Assembly: GCA_945621435.1 (NCBI GenBank)
Contig: CALZBR010000027.1
Coordinates: 1-34,629 of the forward strand
Direction: 5' to 3'
Source: an uncultured Lachnospiraceae bacterium
Lineage (GTDB): Bacteria; Bacillota; Clostridia; Lachnospirales; Lachnospiraceae
DNA: 34,629 nt
Shown here: piece after piece, positions 13,834 through 21,972 of the stretch
Layout: each line of letters begins with the position of its first letter
Position numbering within the stretch: position 1 is the stretch's first letter
Translations under genes and position numbers: made by a program
Notes under the pieces: model-generated
Seen by the model: the letters and a program-made list of their open reading frames with translations, nothing else
What the model was told of the DNA's origin: nothing
Databases searched by the model: none

Positions 13834-14205
13834 ATGATAGTGCTTGATTACAGGGATAAAAGACCGATATATGAGCAGGTGGTGGATAAGCTGGAAAGAC
13901 TGATTGTGGGCGGCGCCTTGGAGCAGGATTTCAAGATGCCCAGTGTCCGCAGTCTGGGAATGGAATTGTCAGTGAACCCCAATACCATTCAGCGGGCATA
14001 TAATCAGCTGGAGCAGGAAGGATATCTGTATACGGTATCCGGCCGTGGCAGCTTTGTGGCGCCTGAGAGCGAGTGGCGGGACGGCAAGAAGCACAGGATG
14101 CTGGAGGAGTGGAAGCTGGTGACACAAAGTGCCAGAGAAGCAGGACTGACCAGGGAGGAGCTGGTTCGGGAGCTGGAAGGGATTTTTGAGGGGGTGAAGT
14201 CATGA
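13834..14205 (+). CDS. GntR-family regulator, YtrA subfamily
   Basis: This 123-residue protein is the short YtrA type: a GntR winged helix (about residues 9-75, RPIYEQVVDKLERLIVGG, then MPSVRSLGMELSVNPNTIQRAY and GRGSF) with only a brief helical tail and no large effector domain. YtrA-type regulators usually repress an adjacent ABC transporter operon and respond to cell-envelope antibiotics or related stress. AAGGAGAT precedes the ATG at 13834. The stop overlaps the next gene's start by 4 bases, and a 41-bp palindrome lies over the promoter. Confidence 0.92.
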   Translation: MIVLDYRDKRPIYEQVVDKLERLIVGGALEQDFKMPSVRSLGMELSVNPNTIQRAYNQLEQEGYLYTVSGRGSFVAPESEWRDGKKHRMLEEWKLVTQSAREAGLTREELVRELEGIFEGVKS

Positions 14206-15104
14206 TTGAAGTGAAGAATTTACAGAAAAGCTTTGACAATATCAAGGCAATCGATAATATCAGTGCAAAAATAGAAGACGGCCATGTATTCGGACTTATC
14301 GGCACAAACGGCGCGGGCAAATCCACCTTTATGAGGATGCTTTGCGGAGTGCTGAGACCGGAAGAGGGAGAGATTCTGATAGACGGCGAACCGGTCTATG
14401 ACAATCCTGCGGTGAAGGAGAAAATTTTCTATATCTCGGATGAACAATATTTCTTCAAGAGCGGCACACCGAAGGATATGCTGAAGCTGTATCAGACCTG
14501 TTATCCGAATTTTGACACTGCTAAGTGGACCGAGCTGATGAAAAAGTTTGGTCTGGATATCAGACGTAAGGTAAACACCTTTTCCAAGGGAATGAAGAAG
14601 CAGCTTTCCGTCATCTGCGGCATCAGTGCCAACACCAAGTATCTCATGTGTGATGAGACCTTCGACGGACTGGACCCGGTGATGCGACAGGCGGTGAAGG
14701 CTCTGTTTGTAAAGGAGATAGATGAGCGGGGGCTGACCCCTATTATTGCCTCCCACAACCTGAGAGAGCTGGAGGATATCTGCGAATATGTGGGACTGCT
14801 CCACAGGGGCGGTATTCTGTTGGAGAAGGACATCGATGACATGAAGCTGAATATCCACAAGCTGCAGTGTGTCATCAAGGAGCCGGAGATGCTGGAGCAG
14901 ATTAAGAAGGGGCTGGATGTGGTGACGGTGGATAACAGAGGTTCTCTGTACACCGTGACGGTGCGCGGAGCCGGGGAGAATGTGGTGGAATTCATGGAAC
15001 AGCTTTCCCCCGTATTCTATGAGATTCTGCCCCTGTCCCTGGAGGAAATCTTTATCAGTGAAACGGAGGTAAAGGGATATGACGTCAAAGCATTGCTTTT
15101 TTAA
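14202..15104 (+). CDS. ABC transporter ATP-binding protein
   Basis: A 300-residue single ATPase subunit. Walker A is GTNGAGKST (34-42), the Q-loop region is SDEQ (79-82), the signature is the degenerate FSKGM (127-131), Walker B is YLMCDE (147-152) and the switch His is His185. The C-terminal 80 residues form the extra domain seen in drug- or peptide-type exporters of the YtrB/BcrA kind. It overlaps gntR by 4 bases and the permease by 26 bases. Together they likely form an ABC-2-type exporter or envelope-stress transporter controlled by the GntR protein. The substrate is unknown. Confidence 0.92.
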   Translation: MIEVKNLQKSFDNIKAIDNISAKIEDGHVFGLIGTNGAGKSTFMRMLCGVLRPEEGEILIDGEPVYDNPAVKEKIFYISDEQYFFKSGTPKDMLKLYQTCYPNFDTAKWTELMKKFGLDIRRKVNTFSKGMKKQLSVICGISANTKYLMCDETFDGLDPVMRQAVKALFVKEIDERGLTPIIASHNLRELEDICEYVGLLHRGGILLEKDIDDMKLNIHKLQCVIKEPEMLEQIKKGLDVVTVDNRGSLYTVTVRGAGENVVEFMEQLSPVFYEILPLSLEEIFISETEVKGYDVKALLF

Positions 15105-17385
15105 GATCATGAAAGAGGATTTCAGACATAAGTTATGGATGCTGGCGCTTTCGATCCTCGGGAATATGCTGGCAATTCCGGTGACTTTTTTATTGGCGAC
15201 AGGGGATTCCTATGGGTATTATGCAGAGAATGGATTTGAATGGGACATTTATGCCAGGACTCGTCAGGTATACTCCATACATGAATATTTTGCAACCTAT
15301 ATGCTGGTTTTTGCGGCAGTAGTTGCCGTGGCAGGAGCCATGATTGTGGGGCTGGCGGGCTTCCGGTATTTATTTCACAAAAATATGGTGGATACCTACC
15401 ATAGTATTCCGGTGAAGAGAAAAACACTGTTTGCAGCCAACTGGTTAAACGGCTTCTTAATCTGGTTTGTTCCATTTGCGGTAATGTACGTTTTTACCAC
15501 GATTTTAGGGGAGATCCGCCTGGGAACATTGCGGGAGGAGCTGAACGCTATTCCGACTTTCTCCCAGTTCCTGGATAAAGCTGACAGTGAAAAAGTCCTG
15601 GAGCTGTTGCCTGCGGGAGGACTTGCACTGAAGGCACTCAGAAATGGTGCGGCGCTGGTCATTGTATTCCTGCTTGTATACAATCTCTGTCTGGTGGCAG
15701 TGATGCTTTGTGGAAATGTGTTGAATACACTGGTGTTTGCTGCCATTATGGGTGTGGGAGCTGTTGCGGTATACGGCATTGGGACGGTTTTCTGTATGTA
15801 CTATTTCCGAACCTATATTGAGAGTCTTTATCTCGCGCTTCCGAAGCTGGTCTATGCCTCGCCGTTGGTATCGGTCATCTATTTCCTGGTACAGTGCGGA
15901 CTGTATGCTTCCGGGGAAGCGGGAAGTCTGCTTGTCCCTTTTCTGGTGAACGGACTGGTAGCTCTGGGGCTGTTGGCGGCAGCCTTTGTATTATACCTTC
16001 GCAGACCCTCTGAGCTTTCGGAGCAGGGCATGAAGTGGAAACCTGTAAGGTATATTGTGCAGGGGGGTGTGACTCTTGGGGCAACCATGGGCGGGTGGCT
16101 GGTGTTCAGCTTTATCGCAGAGGAAGCTTCCAAGGGAAGAACCGGCTGGGGTGTTTTCGGAGCACTGCTTGCAGGCATTATAGTTTTTGGAGTGATGGAC
16201 ATTATCACAAGCATGGAGTTCAAGGCCTTTTTCAGACATAAGCTGTACATGGCGGCAACCATGGCAGCCGGTCTGCTGCTCTGCTTTGCTTTTCAGCAAG
16301 ACTGGTTTGGATATGAGAGCTACCTGCCGAAGGAAGGTCTGATTGAGGAAATTGCCATTTTTATGGAGCAGGTTGACAATATTCAATATTACAATCATGA
16401 TTTCACTGACAAGGATCATCCGCTTCAAAAGATGCACATCAGGGATACGGATACCGCCTATGAGCTGTTAAAGGCAATGACGGCAAATACAAAGGAGACT
16501 GACACGGACCGCTATTTCAGCGGAGAGAATGTTTATACCAAGGTAACGCTTAAGAACGGAAAAGTGTATTATCGACGTTATGTTGCCTGTGATACGGAGA
16601 GAGAGCTGTTGTATCGTCTGGTCAATACCAAGGATTACCTGGATGTCCAGTACAGAATTCCCGAGACAGAGGTTGGGAAGGATACTGTGGTAAGGGTGTC
16701 CAGGGAAGGCAGAGGCGAGCGTGTGGAAAAGACGGGCTTTGCCGCGGCTGTCTGTGAGGCATATAACAGGGATCTGGAGGAGGTACCGGAGGTTATAATC
16801 AAGGCCGATGGCAGGCTTTTCTGTACGCTGGCTGTGGAACGAAGAGAACTGAGAGTATATGAAGAAATGACAAATACCAGAGAGACCCTGAGAGCGTATG
16901 GTCTGCAGGAATATGCTGACCCCATGAAGGCCGAGGAGGTACAGGAAATCCTGCTGCATTTTACCTGGTATGGCGAGGAAGAGGACAGTCCGGAACTGGT
17001 GATCCAAAAGGCGAGAGAGTTCTATTACAGTCAGGAACAGCAAATAAGGGAAGAAGCTGCTGCAGCAGAAGAGGAGTATTGGAGCACCGTTGACTATGAT
17101 CTGGATTGGGAAAAAATACCGGAAAACAACAATTTGTATCATTACTGTAGTGTCAAAATCACGAATCCGCAGGAGATACAGGAACTGCTGAATCTCGTTT
17201 CCTATGATTACGAGGGCTACAATATGTTTCGTGTGGACAGAGTCTATGGGATAAGTGTTCTCATGAAAGAGCCCGATGCGGAAGGAGAGACGGTGAAATA
17301 CGATTTGTCCATGATGATGGATACTTTACCGGAGAAATACATTCTCCGTTTCGGAGAGCAGTGGGAGGAAGTGACAGAAAAATGA
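15079..17385 (+). CDS. Large ABC-2-type membrane protein with extracytoplasmic region
   Basis: The 768-residue protein has about ten hydrophobic segments between residues 15 and 410 (for example ILGNMLAIPVTFLLA, FAAVVAVAGAMIVGLAG, ALVIVFLLVYNLCLVAVML), then a long hydrophilic C-terminal part of about 350 residues rich in Glu and Tyr. It resembles the large permeases that pair with YtrA-type GntR/ABC cassettes in Lachnospiraceae. The soluble tail may be extracytoplasmic and could bind a ligand. The start at 15079 has GGAGG 10 bases upstream and overlaps the ATPase gene by 26 bases. No second permease is present, so it may work as a homodimer. Confidence 0.78.
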   Translation: MTSKHCFFKIMKEDFRHKLWMLALSILGNMLAIPVTFLLATGDSYGYYAENGFEWDIYARTRQVYSIHEYFATYMLVFAAVVAVAGAMIVGLAGFRYLFHKNMVDTYHSIPVKRKTLFAANWLNGFLIWFVPFAVMYVFTTILGEIRLGTLREELNAIPTFSQFLDKADSEKVLELLPAGGLALKALRNGAALVIVFLLVYNLCLVAVMLCGNVLNTLVFAAIMGVGAVAVYGIGTVFCMYYFRTYIESLYLALPKLVYASPLVSVIYFLVQCGLYASGEAGSLLVPFLVNGLVALGLLAAAFVLYLRRPSELSEQGMKWKPVRYIVQGGVTLGATMGGWLVFSFIAEEASKGRTGWGVFGALLAGIIVFGVMDIITSMEFKAFFRHKLYMAATMAAGLLLCFAFQQDWFGYESYLPKEGLIEEIAIFMEQVDNIQYYNHDFTDKDHPLQKMHIRDTDTAYELLKAMTANTKETDTDRYFSGENVYTKVTLKNGKVYYRRYVACDTERELLYRLVNTKDYLDVQYRIPETEVGKDTVVRVSREGRGERVEKTGFAAAVCEAYNRDLEEVPEVIIKADGRLFCTLAVERRELRVYEEMTNTRETLRAYGLQEYADPMKAEEVQEILLHFTWYGEEEDSPELVIQKAREFYYSQEQQIREEAAAAEEEYWSTVDYDLDWEKIPENNNLYHYCSVKITNPQEIQELLNLVSYDYEGYNMFRVDRVYGISVLMKEPDAEGETVKYDLSMMMDTLPEKYILRFGEQWEEVTEK

Positions 17386-18089
17386 ACAGCAGTCAGAAGG
17401 GGAAAATATTGATATACGGCGGCAGGAACAGTGCAGGGGTTTCCGAGAACCTCTGCAATGGCTGCGGCTATGAGGTGATCCGGATCGGACGTAAAAATGC
17501 TCTTCGGGAAATGATGGAATGGGAGGAGACAAAGCTTCTGCTCTTTGATTTCCAGGGAGCGGAGACCGGCGAGGCCTCCATGCTGAGCCTGTTGTCGGAG
17601 CTGAGGGAATACACCGGAAAGCCAGTCCTTGCGCTGGTGGACAAGAGAAACGAGATGCTTAGAATTCTTGCCTTGAATGCAGGGGCGGACGATGTGTTGG
17701 ATCAAAAGGAAGAGTCACCTATGGTGTTCATGGCACGGATTCAGGCGAAGATTCGCAGTTATCGCAGACTTTCCGGTCAGGCGGAAAGAAGCAAATCCAT
17801 CAAAATGAGGGATCTGGAGATGGACGACGGGGCAAAGCTGGTACTGGTAAAGGGCAACCGTGTGGATCTGACACCTACAGAGTACAAAATTCTTCACCTG
17901 TTGATGGAACAGCCCGGAAGGGTATTGTCCAACAAGCAGATCTATGAGAGTATCTGGAAGATGGAGCCCATCGGTGCTGACAATACCATCGCGGTACATA
18001 TCCGGCATATCCGGGAAAAGATTGAAGAGAATCCACAGAATCCCCATTATCTCCAGGTGGTCTGGGGCCAGGGCTACAAGGTGGGATGA
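17382..18089 (+). CDS. OmpR-type response regulator with degenerate receiver
   Basis: The 236-residue protein has a receiver-like N-terminus (about 8-120) and an OmpR/PhoB winged helix (about 140-235: LTPTEYKILHLLMEQPGRVLS, IAVHIRHIREKI, VWGQGYKV). The receiver is unusual: the acidic pair that binds Mg2+ near the first strand is replaced by Gly13-Gly14, although Asp56 is in the phospho-acceptor position, and the conserved switch Lys is not at its usual place. No histidine kinase is nearby. It may work without phosphorylation. The ATG overlaps the permease stop by 4 bases, which places it in the ABC operon. A 16-bp tandem repeat begins at its stop codon. Confidence 0.83.
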   Translation: MNSSQKGKILIYGGRNSAGVSENLCNGCGYEVIRIGRKNALREMMEWEETKLLLFDFQGAETGEASMLSLLSELREYTGKPVLALVDKRNEMLRILALNAGADDVLDQKEESPMVFMARIQAKIRSYRRLSGQAERSKSIKMRDLEMDDGAKLVLVKGNRVDLTPTEYKILHLLMEQPGRVLSNKQIYESIWKMEPIGADNTIAVHIRHIREKIEENPQNPHYLQVVWGQGYKVG

Positions 18090-18149
18090 GGACACCCTGA
18101 CATGAGGACACCCAAACATGAGGATATGGTAACATGAGGACACGGCAAG
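18086..18149. repeat. 16-bp tandem repeat, four copies
   Basis: Units start at 18086, 18102, 18118 and 18134, each beginning ATGAGGA and ending AAC, GAC or AAG. The first unit overlaps the TGA of the response-regulator gene. The array lies just before a terminator. No function is apparent. Confidence 0.85.
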
Positions 18150-18180
18150 ATGGAGCCGGTCTACGATTCACAGATAGGAC

Positions 18181-18222
18181 GTACAGGGATGCGGACAGGA
18201 GTCCGCATCCCTGTACTTTTGT
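18181..18222. terminator. Perfect 16-bp stem terminator
   Basis: The arms 18181-18196 and 18201-18216 are exact inverse complements around AGGA, followed by TTTTGT. It closes the gntR-ABC-response regulator operon. The rest of 18090-18377 shows only the 16-bp repeat and no gene. Confidence 0.9.
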
Positions 18223-18377
18223 ATTGAGTGATTCAGCGGAAGCGTGACGAGGAGCCTGAAACGCAGAAAATGAATTCTTATTATGGTGGAAAAATAGAAG
18301 AAAATGTGCTATTATCAGAAAGACTACGAGAAAGCTTTGAAGAAAAATAATCAACATAAGAAATGTGAGGCTGTGAC

Positions 18378-19052
18378 ATGAAGAAGAAACTGACATGGTT
18401 TGCGAGACCGCCTAAATTTAAGAACAGACTGATTATGATGCTGCTGGGAGTGCTGTTGCAGGGCATGGGACTGTCCCTGTTGATCAGGGTAAATCTGGGA
18501 ACGGATCCCTGCTCCTGTCTGACCCAGGGAGTAATCCGCTATATTCCGATCAGCTTCGGAACAGCACAGCTTATGTGTCATATGGTGACTTTTCTGTTCG
18601 TTATTATGTTTGACCTGAGTCTGATCGGCTTCGGCACCATCGGTAATATGGTGTGCCTGGGCTATATTGCGGACTTTTTCGGGTTCGTGTGGGGTAAGGT
18701 GCTGCCGGAGGGCTTCTTTGAGCAGCAGGCAGTGCGATACGGATTGCTGGTGCCTGCACTCCTGGTATTTATTTTGGGAGCGTCCACTTATATGACGGCA
18801 GGACTGGGCACCTCTCCCTATGACGGACTGCCCTATATTATTTCCCGGCATGTACACAGATTTTCCTTCAAGGTAATCAGAATGACCTGGGATATCTGTT
18901 TTATGCTCGGAGGACTCCTGCTGGGCGGTGATGTGGGAATCGTGACCATAGCGGTTGCTTTCTTCCTGGGTCCCGTCATCACCTGGATGGGGAAGAAGCT
19001 GGAGCGATTTCTGGGTGAGCCGGAAAGAAATGAAAACGGAGCAGCAAAATGA
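18378..19052 (+). CDS. YczE-like integral membrane protein
   Basis: This 224-residue protein has about five transmembrane segments and the hallmarks of the YczE/YitT-like group: a start with GVLLQGMGLSLLIRVNLGTDPCS, a mid-protein repeat of the same kind (GLGTSPYDGLPY), and a C-terminal GVGTI-like GDVGIVTIAVAFFLGP helix. Family members are poorly understood; the B. subtilis protein has been linked to lipopeptide production. The ribosome-binding site is weak (GTGAGG). The stop overlaps the next gene's start by 4 bases, so expression is coupled with tcdA. Confidence 0.82.
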   Translation: MKKKLTWFARPPKFKNRLIMMLLGVLLQGMGLSLLIRVNLGTDPCSCLTQGVIRYIPISFGTAQLMCHMVTFLFVIMFDLSLIGFGTIGNMVCLGYIADFFGFVWGKVLPEGFFEQQAVRYGLLVPALLVFILGASTYMTAGLGTSPYDGLPYIISRHVHRFSFKVIRMTWDICFMLGGLLLGGDVGIVTIAVAFFLGPVITWMGKKLERFLGEPERNENGAAK

Positions 19053-19804
19053 TGGACGGTATTTTTTCGCGCACAGAGGCCCTTCTTGGACGGGAGGCTG
19101 TGGAGCGGTTGGGAAAAGCGAGAGTGGCTGTTTTTGGGGTAGGCGGCGTGGGCGGATATGTGGTGGAAGCTCTGGCCAGAGCCGGGATTGGGGCTTTGGA
19201 CTTAATCGATGCCGATGTGGTGTCGGACAGCAACAGGAACCGACAGATTCTGGCTCTGCAGAGTACACTGGGACTGCCTAAGGCGGAGGTGGCAGCGGCA
19301 AGGGTGGCAGACATCAATCCGGACTGCAGAGTAACGGCACATTGTGTTTTTTACCTGCCGGAGACGGCTGCCCGGTTTGATTTTACGGAATATGATTATG
19401 TGGTGGATGCCATAGATACGGTGACAGGGAAGATTCAGCTGATTTGTCAGGCCAATGAGGCAGACACTCCGGTGATCAGCTCCATGGGGGCGGGCAATAA
19501 GCTGGATCCCACAGCCTTTCGCGTGGCGGACATCTATGATACGAAGGTGTGTCCCCTGGCACGGGTGATGCGCAGGGAGCTGAAGAAGCGGGGAATCCCC
19601 TCCCTGAAGGTGGTGTATTCCGAGGAAGAACCGCTGATACCGGACAGGGTAGAGGGGCAGATTGGGGAGAACGCACCGGGAAGGCGCAGTACCCCCGGCA
19701 GTGTATCCTTCGTCCCCTCTGTGGCGGGACTGATTCTGGCAGGAGAGGTTGTAAAGGATATCTGCGGCGGTATTCAGGCGAAAAAGCCAGTTTCGAGTTT
19801 ATGA
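19049..19804 (+). CDS. tcdA: tRNA threonylcarbamoyladenosine dehydratase
   Basis: TcdA (CsdL/YgdL) is an E1-like enzyme that uses ATP to cyclise t6A37 to ct6A in tRNA. The 251-residue protein has the ThiF/MoeB-type fold: nucleotide loop GVGGVGGYVVEAL (about 30-42), the DLIDADVVSDSNRNRQ segment with the conserved Asp and Arg residues, the DAIDTVTGK stretch, and SSMGAGNKLDPT followed by CPLARVMRRELKKRG, which is characteristic of TcdA. It starts within the yczE-like stop codon (ATGA) and probably shares its transcript. Confidence 0.9.
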   Translation: MMDGIFSRTEALLGREAVERLGKARVAVFGVGGVGGYVVEALARAGIGALDLIDADVVSDSNRNRQILALQSTLGLPKAEVAAARVADINPDCRVTAHCVFYLPETAARFDFTEYDYVVDAIDTVTGKIQLICQANEADTPVISSMGAGNKLDPTAFRVADIYDTKVCPLARVMRRELKKRGIPSLKVVYSEEEPLIPDRVEGQIGENAPGRRSTPGSVSFVPSVAGLILAGEVVKDICGGIQAKKPVSSL

Positions 19805-19825
19805 TGATATGATGGAGGCTTCGGG

Positions 19826-20926
19826 ATGAACAAAGATCCTTTTAAAGAATATATAAAAGAATCTGAACCCGGGAAAAGGGATAAAGGATATGCATGGCAT
19901 ACAGCAATTGGTTTACAGGCGGTTGACGGATTGAAAACATCACAATATCTGGTGGATACTGCAATCAGAAATATTGAAGGGGATATCTCTATAGAGGAAG
20001 CCGGTGAATTGTTAAACAGTTATTACGAAGAAAATCCGAAAAGTGATAAGGATGACCGAACGGAGGAAGCTGATAAAGTTGCTTTGAGAATTGCCAAAAT
20101 ATTATCAGAGAAAGCTTTTAGTTTTACTCCGAATGAATATATTTCAATACACAAGAAATTGTTTATTGGAATTTATACGCATGCGGGAAAAATCCGTGAT
20201 TATAATATCACTAAAAAAGAATGGGTGCTTGATGGAGCTACAGTATTGTATGGAAGCGCTTCGGAATTAAGAGCAACGCTTGATTATGATTTTTCGGAAG
20301 AGAGAAAATTCAGTTATAAGAATTTAAGTATGGATGATATTATTCATCATTTGGCTGTATTTGTATCAAGATTATGGCAAATACACATATTTGAGGAAGG
20401 GAATACAAGAACTACAGCTGTATTTTTTATAAAGTATTTGAGAACTCTCGGATTTGATGCAACAAATGACATTTTTGCTGAGAATGCATGGTATTTTAGA
20501 AATTCTTTGGTTAGAGCAAACTATAATAATCTCAAGAATGGTGTACATGAAACAACGGAATTTTTAGAGTTATTTCTTCGAAATCTGCTTTTGGATGAGA
20601 AGAACGAGCTTCACAATCGTTCAATGCATATAAGCGGATTGTTGAAAGCGGACATTGAGGATACAAAAGCGGACATTGAGGATACAAAAGCGGACATTGA
20701 AAATCTTTTAGTGAATATTGATAAGGGAATGAAAGGCAAAACGGTTATGCATGTGATTGCATTGTATGAAGAATGTGGCAAGGATAATATATTTGGACGT
20801 TCCTCTGTTGAAAAAGTGACAGGGCTCAAAGCTACTCGGGCTTCAGAAATTATAAAACTGATGATGGAAAATAATGTGATTGAGACTGTAAAAGGTCATG
20901 GAAAAGGGAAATATCGATTCAAGTGA
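19826..20926 (+). CDS. Fic-domain protein with C-terminal winged helix
   Basis: Fic proteins usually transfer AMP or related groups to a target. The core motif is HIFEEGNTRT (187-196), with catalytic His187, Mg-binding Glu191, Asn193 and Arg195 in place. The N-terminal region contains an IEGD segment (50-53) like the inhibitory (S/T)xxxE(G/N) motif, but the position four before Glu51 is Ile47, not Ser/Thr. Residues about 275-294 are a seven-residue repeat (ADIEDTK) that may form a helical spacer, followed by a winged-helix-like C-terminus (about 315-366). The gene is AT-rich compared with tcdA and folD, which suggests transfer. GGAGG lies before the ATG. Confidence 0.9.
   Translation: MNKDPFKEYIKESEPGKRDKGYAWHTAIGLQAVDGLKTSQYLVDTAIRNIEGDISIEEAGELLNSYYEENPKSDKDDRTEEADKVALRIAKILSEKAFSFTPNEYISIHKKLFIGIYTHAGKIRDYNITKKEWVLDGATVLYGSASELRATLDYDFSEERKFSYKNLSMDDIIHHLAVFVSRLWQIHIFEEGNTRTTAVFFIKYLRTLGFDATNDIFAENAWYFRNSLVRANYNNLKNGVHETTEFLELFLRNLLLDEKNELHNRSMHISGLLKADIEDTKADIEDTKADIENLLVNIDKGMKGKTVMHVIALYEECGKDNIFGRSSVEKVTGLKATRASEIIKLMMENNVIETVKGHGKGKYRFK
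20648..20704 (+). repeat. 21-bp tandem repeat inside the Fic gene
   Basis: Two exact 21-bp units (20648-20668, 20669-20689) and a partial third encode the ADIEDTK heptads. The unit keeps frame, so copy number could change without breaking the gene. Confidence 0.9.
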
Positions 20927-21002
20927 TGGGAGGACAAGTGAAAGAAATAAAGAAACAGAATAAAGAAAATAAAAGAAAAAAACAATAACAGGAGGAGAGA
21001 GA

Positions 21003-21827
21003 ATGTATCAGTTGATTGACGGAAAGAGGATTTCGCAGGAGATTAAGGACGAACTCAAGGAGAAAGTTGCAAAACAGGGATTAAAGCGTTGCCTGGCAGT
21101 GATTAAGGTGGGAAACGACCCTGCCTCCGGCGTCTATGTAAACAATAAGAAAAAGGCCTGCGAATATGTGGGAATTCAGTCCTTGTCCTACGAGCTTGCG
21201 GAGGAGACCACCGAGGAAGAGCTTCTGAAATTGATTGAAGAACTCAATACCAAAGAGGATGTGAACGGGATTCTGGTGCAGCTTCCCCTGCCCTCTCATA
21301 TTGACGAGGACAAGGTACTTCTGGCTATTGACCCCACAAAGGATGTGGACGGCTTCCATCCCGTCAGTGTAGGAAACTTAAGCATCGGACGTCCCGGCTA
21401 TGTGTCCTGTACTCCGGCAGGTGTGATTCAGCTTCTGAAGCGCTCTGGCATCGAAATCGCAGGCAAGGAATGCGTGGTGATCGGCAGAAGCAATATTGTA
21501 GGAAAACCCATGTCTATGCTGCTGCTCAGAGAGAATGCCACAGTGACCATCTGTCATTCCAGAACCAGGGATTTGAAGGAAGTGACGAAGCGTGCCGACA
21601 TCCTGGTAGTTGCCATCGGCAAGCCCAGGTTCGTGGACGAAACCTTTGTGAAGGAGGGGGCTGTAGTCATCGATGTGGGAATTCACCGCAACGAGAACGG
21701 TAAGCTCTGTGGGGATGTGGACTTTGATAAGGTTGCGCCTCACACCTCAGCAATCACACCGGTACCCGGAGGCGTAGGTCCCATGACCATCGCCATGCTG
21801 ATGCACAACTGCGTGGAGGGGATCTGA
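21003..21827 (+). CDS. folD: Methylene-THF dehydrogenase/cyclohydrolase
   Basis: FolD interconverts 5,10-methylene-THF and 10-formyl-THF with NADP in one-carbon metabolism. The 274-residue protein is of standard length. The catalytic region is VYVNNKKKACE with the conserved YxxxK (Tyr41 region, Lys45), followed by GILVQLPLP and DPTKDVDGFHP; the Rossmann part has VIGRSNIVGKPMSMLLL and the C-terminus has TPVPGGVGPMT. All are signature stretches. GGAGGAGAG lies before the ATG. The 76-base gap upstream is purine-rich low-complexity DNA without a clear promoter or THF riboswitch. Confidence 0.97.
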   Translation: MYQLIDGKRISQEIKDELKEKVAKQGLKRCLAVIKVGNDPASGVYVNNKKKACEYVGIQSLSYELAEETTEEELLKLIEELNTKEDVNGILVQLPLPSHIDEDKVLLAIDPTKDVDGFHPVSVGNLSIGRPGYVSCTPAGVIQLLKRSGIEIAGKECVVIGRSNIVGKPMSMLLLRENATVTICHSRTRDLKEVTKRADILVVAIGKPRFVDETFVKEGAVVIDVGIHRNENGKLCGDVDFDKVAPHTSAITPVPGGVGPMTIAMLMHNCVEGI

Positions 21828-21887
21828 CTCCCGTAACCGGTACAGTATCCCGGATTGAATCATCTCGGATTGTATCTGAGAAAATAC

Positions 21888-21915
21888 TTGCAAATGAGGA
21901 ATTCTATGGTACAAT
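21888..21915 (+). promoter_or_regulatory. Promoter of the peptide ABC importer
   Basis: TTGCAA (21888-21893), 16-bp spacer and TACAAT (21910-21915), 57 bases before the substrate-binding lipoprotein. Confidence 0.6.
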
Positions 21916-21972
21916 GATGGGGACAATTGAATAATGAGAGGAACATTTCGATTCGAAGAGGAGAAGAGCATT

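Noticed and set aside
14220..15110. 296-residue minus-strand frame
   Set aside because: Long but antisense to the ABC ATPase, whose Walker motifs are intact; His/Leu-rich composition is typical of a shadow frame.
18086..18149. CRISPR array or iterons
   Set aside because: Units of 16 bp without spacers, no replication or cas gene nearby.
18351..19268. 305-residue minus-strand frame
   Set aside because: Antisense to the YczE-like and TcdA genes, with no recognisable domain.
20927..21002. THF riboswitch before folD
   Set aside because: The 76-base gap is purine-rich low-complexity DNA without a visible paired core.
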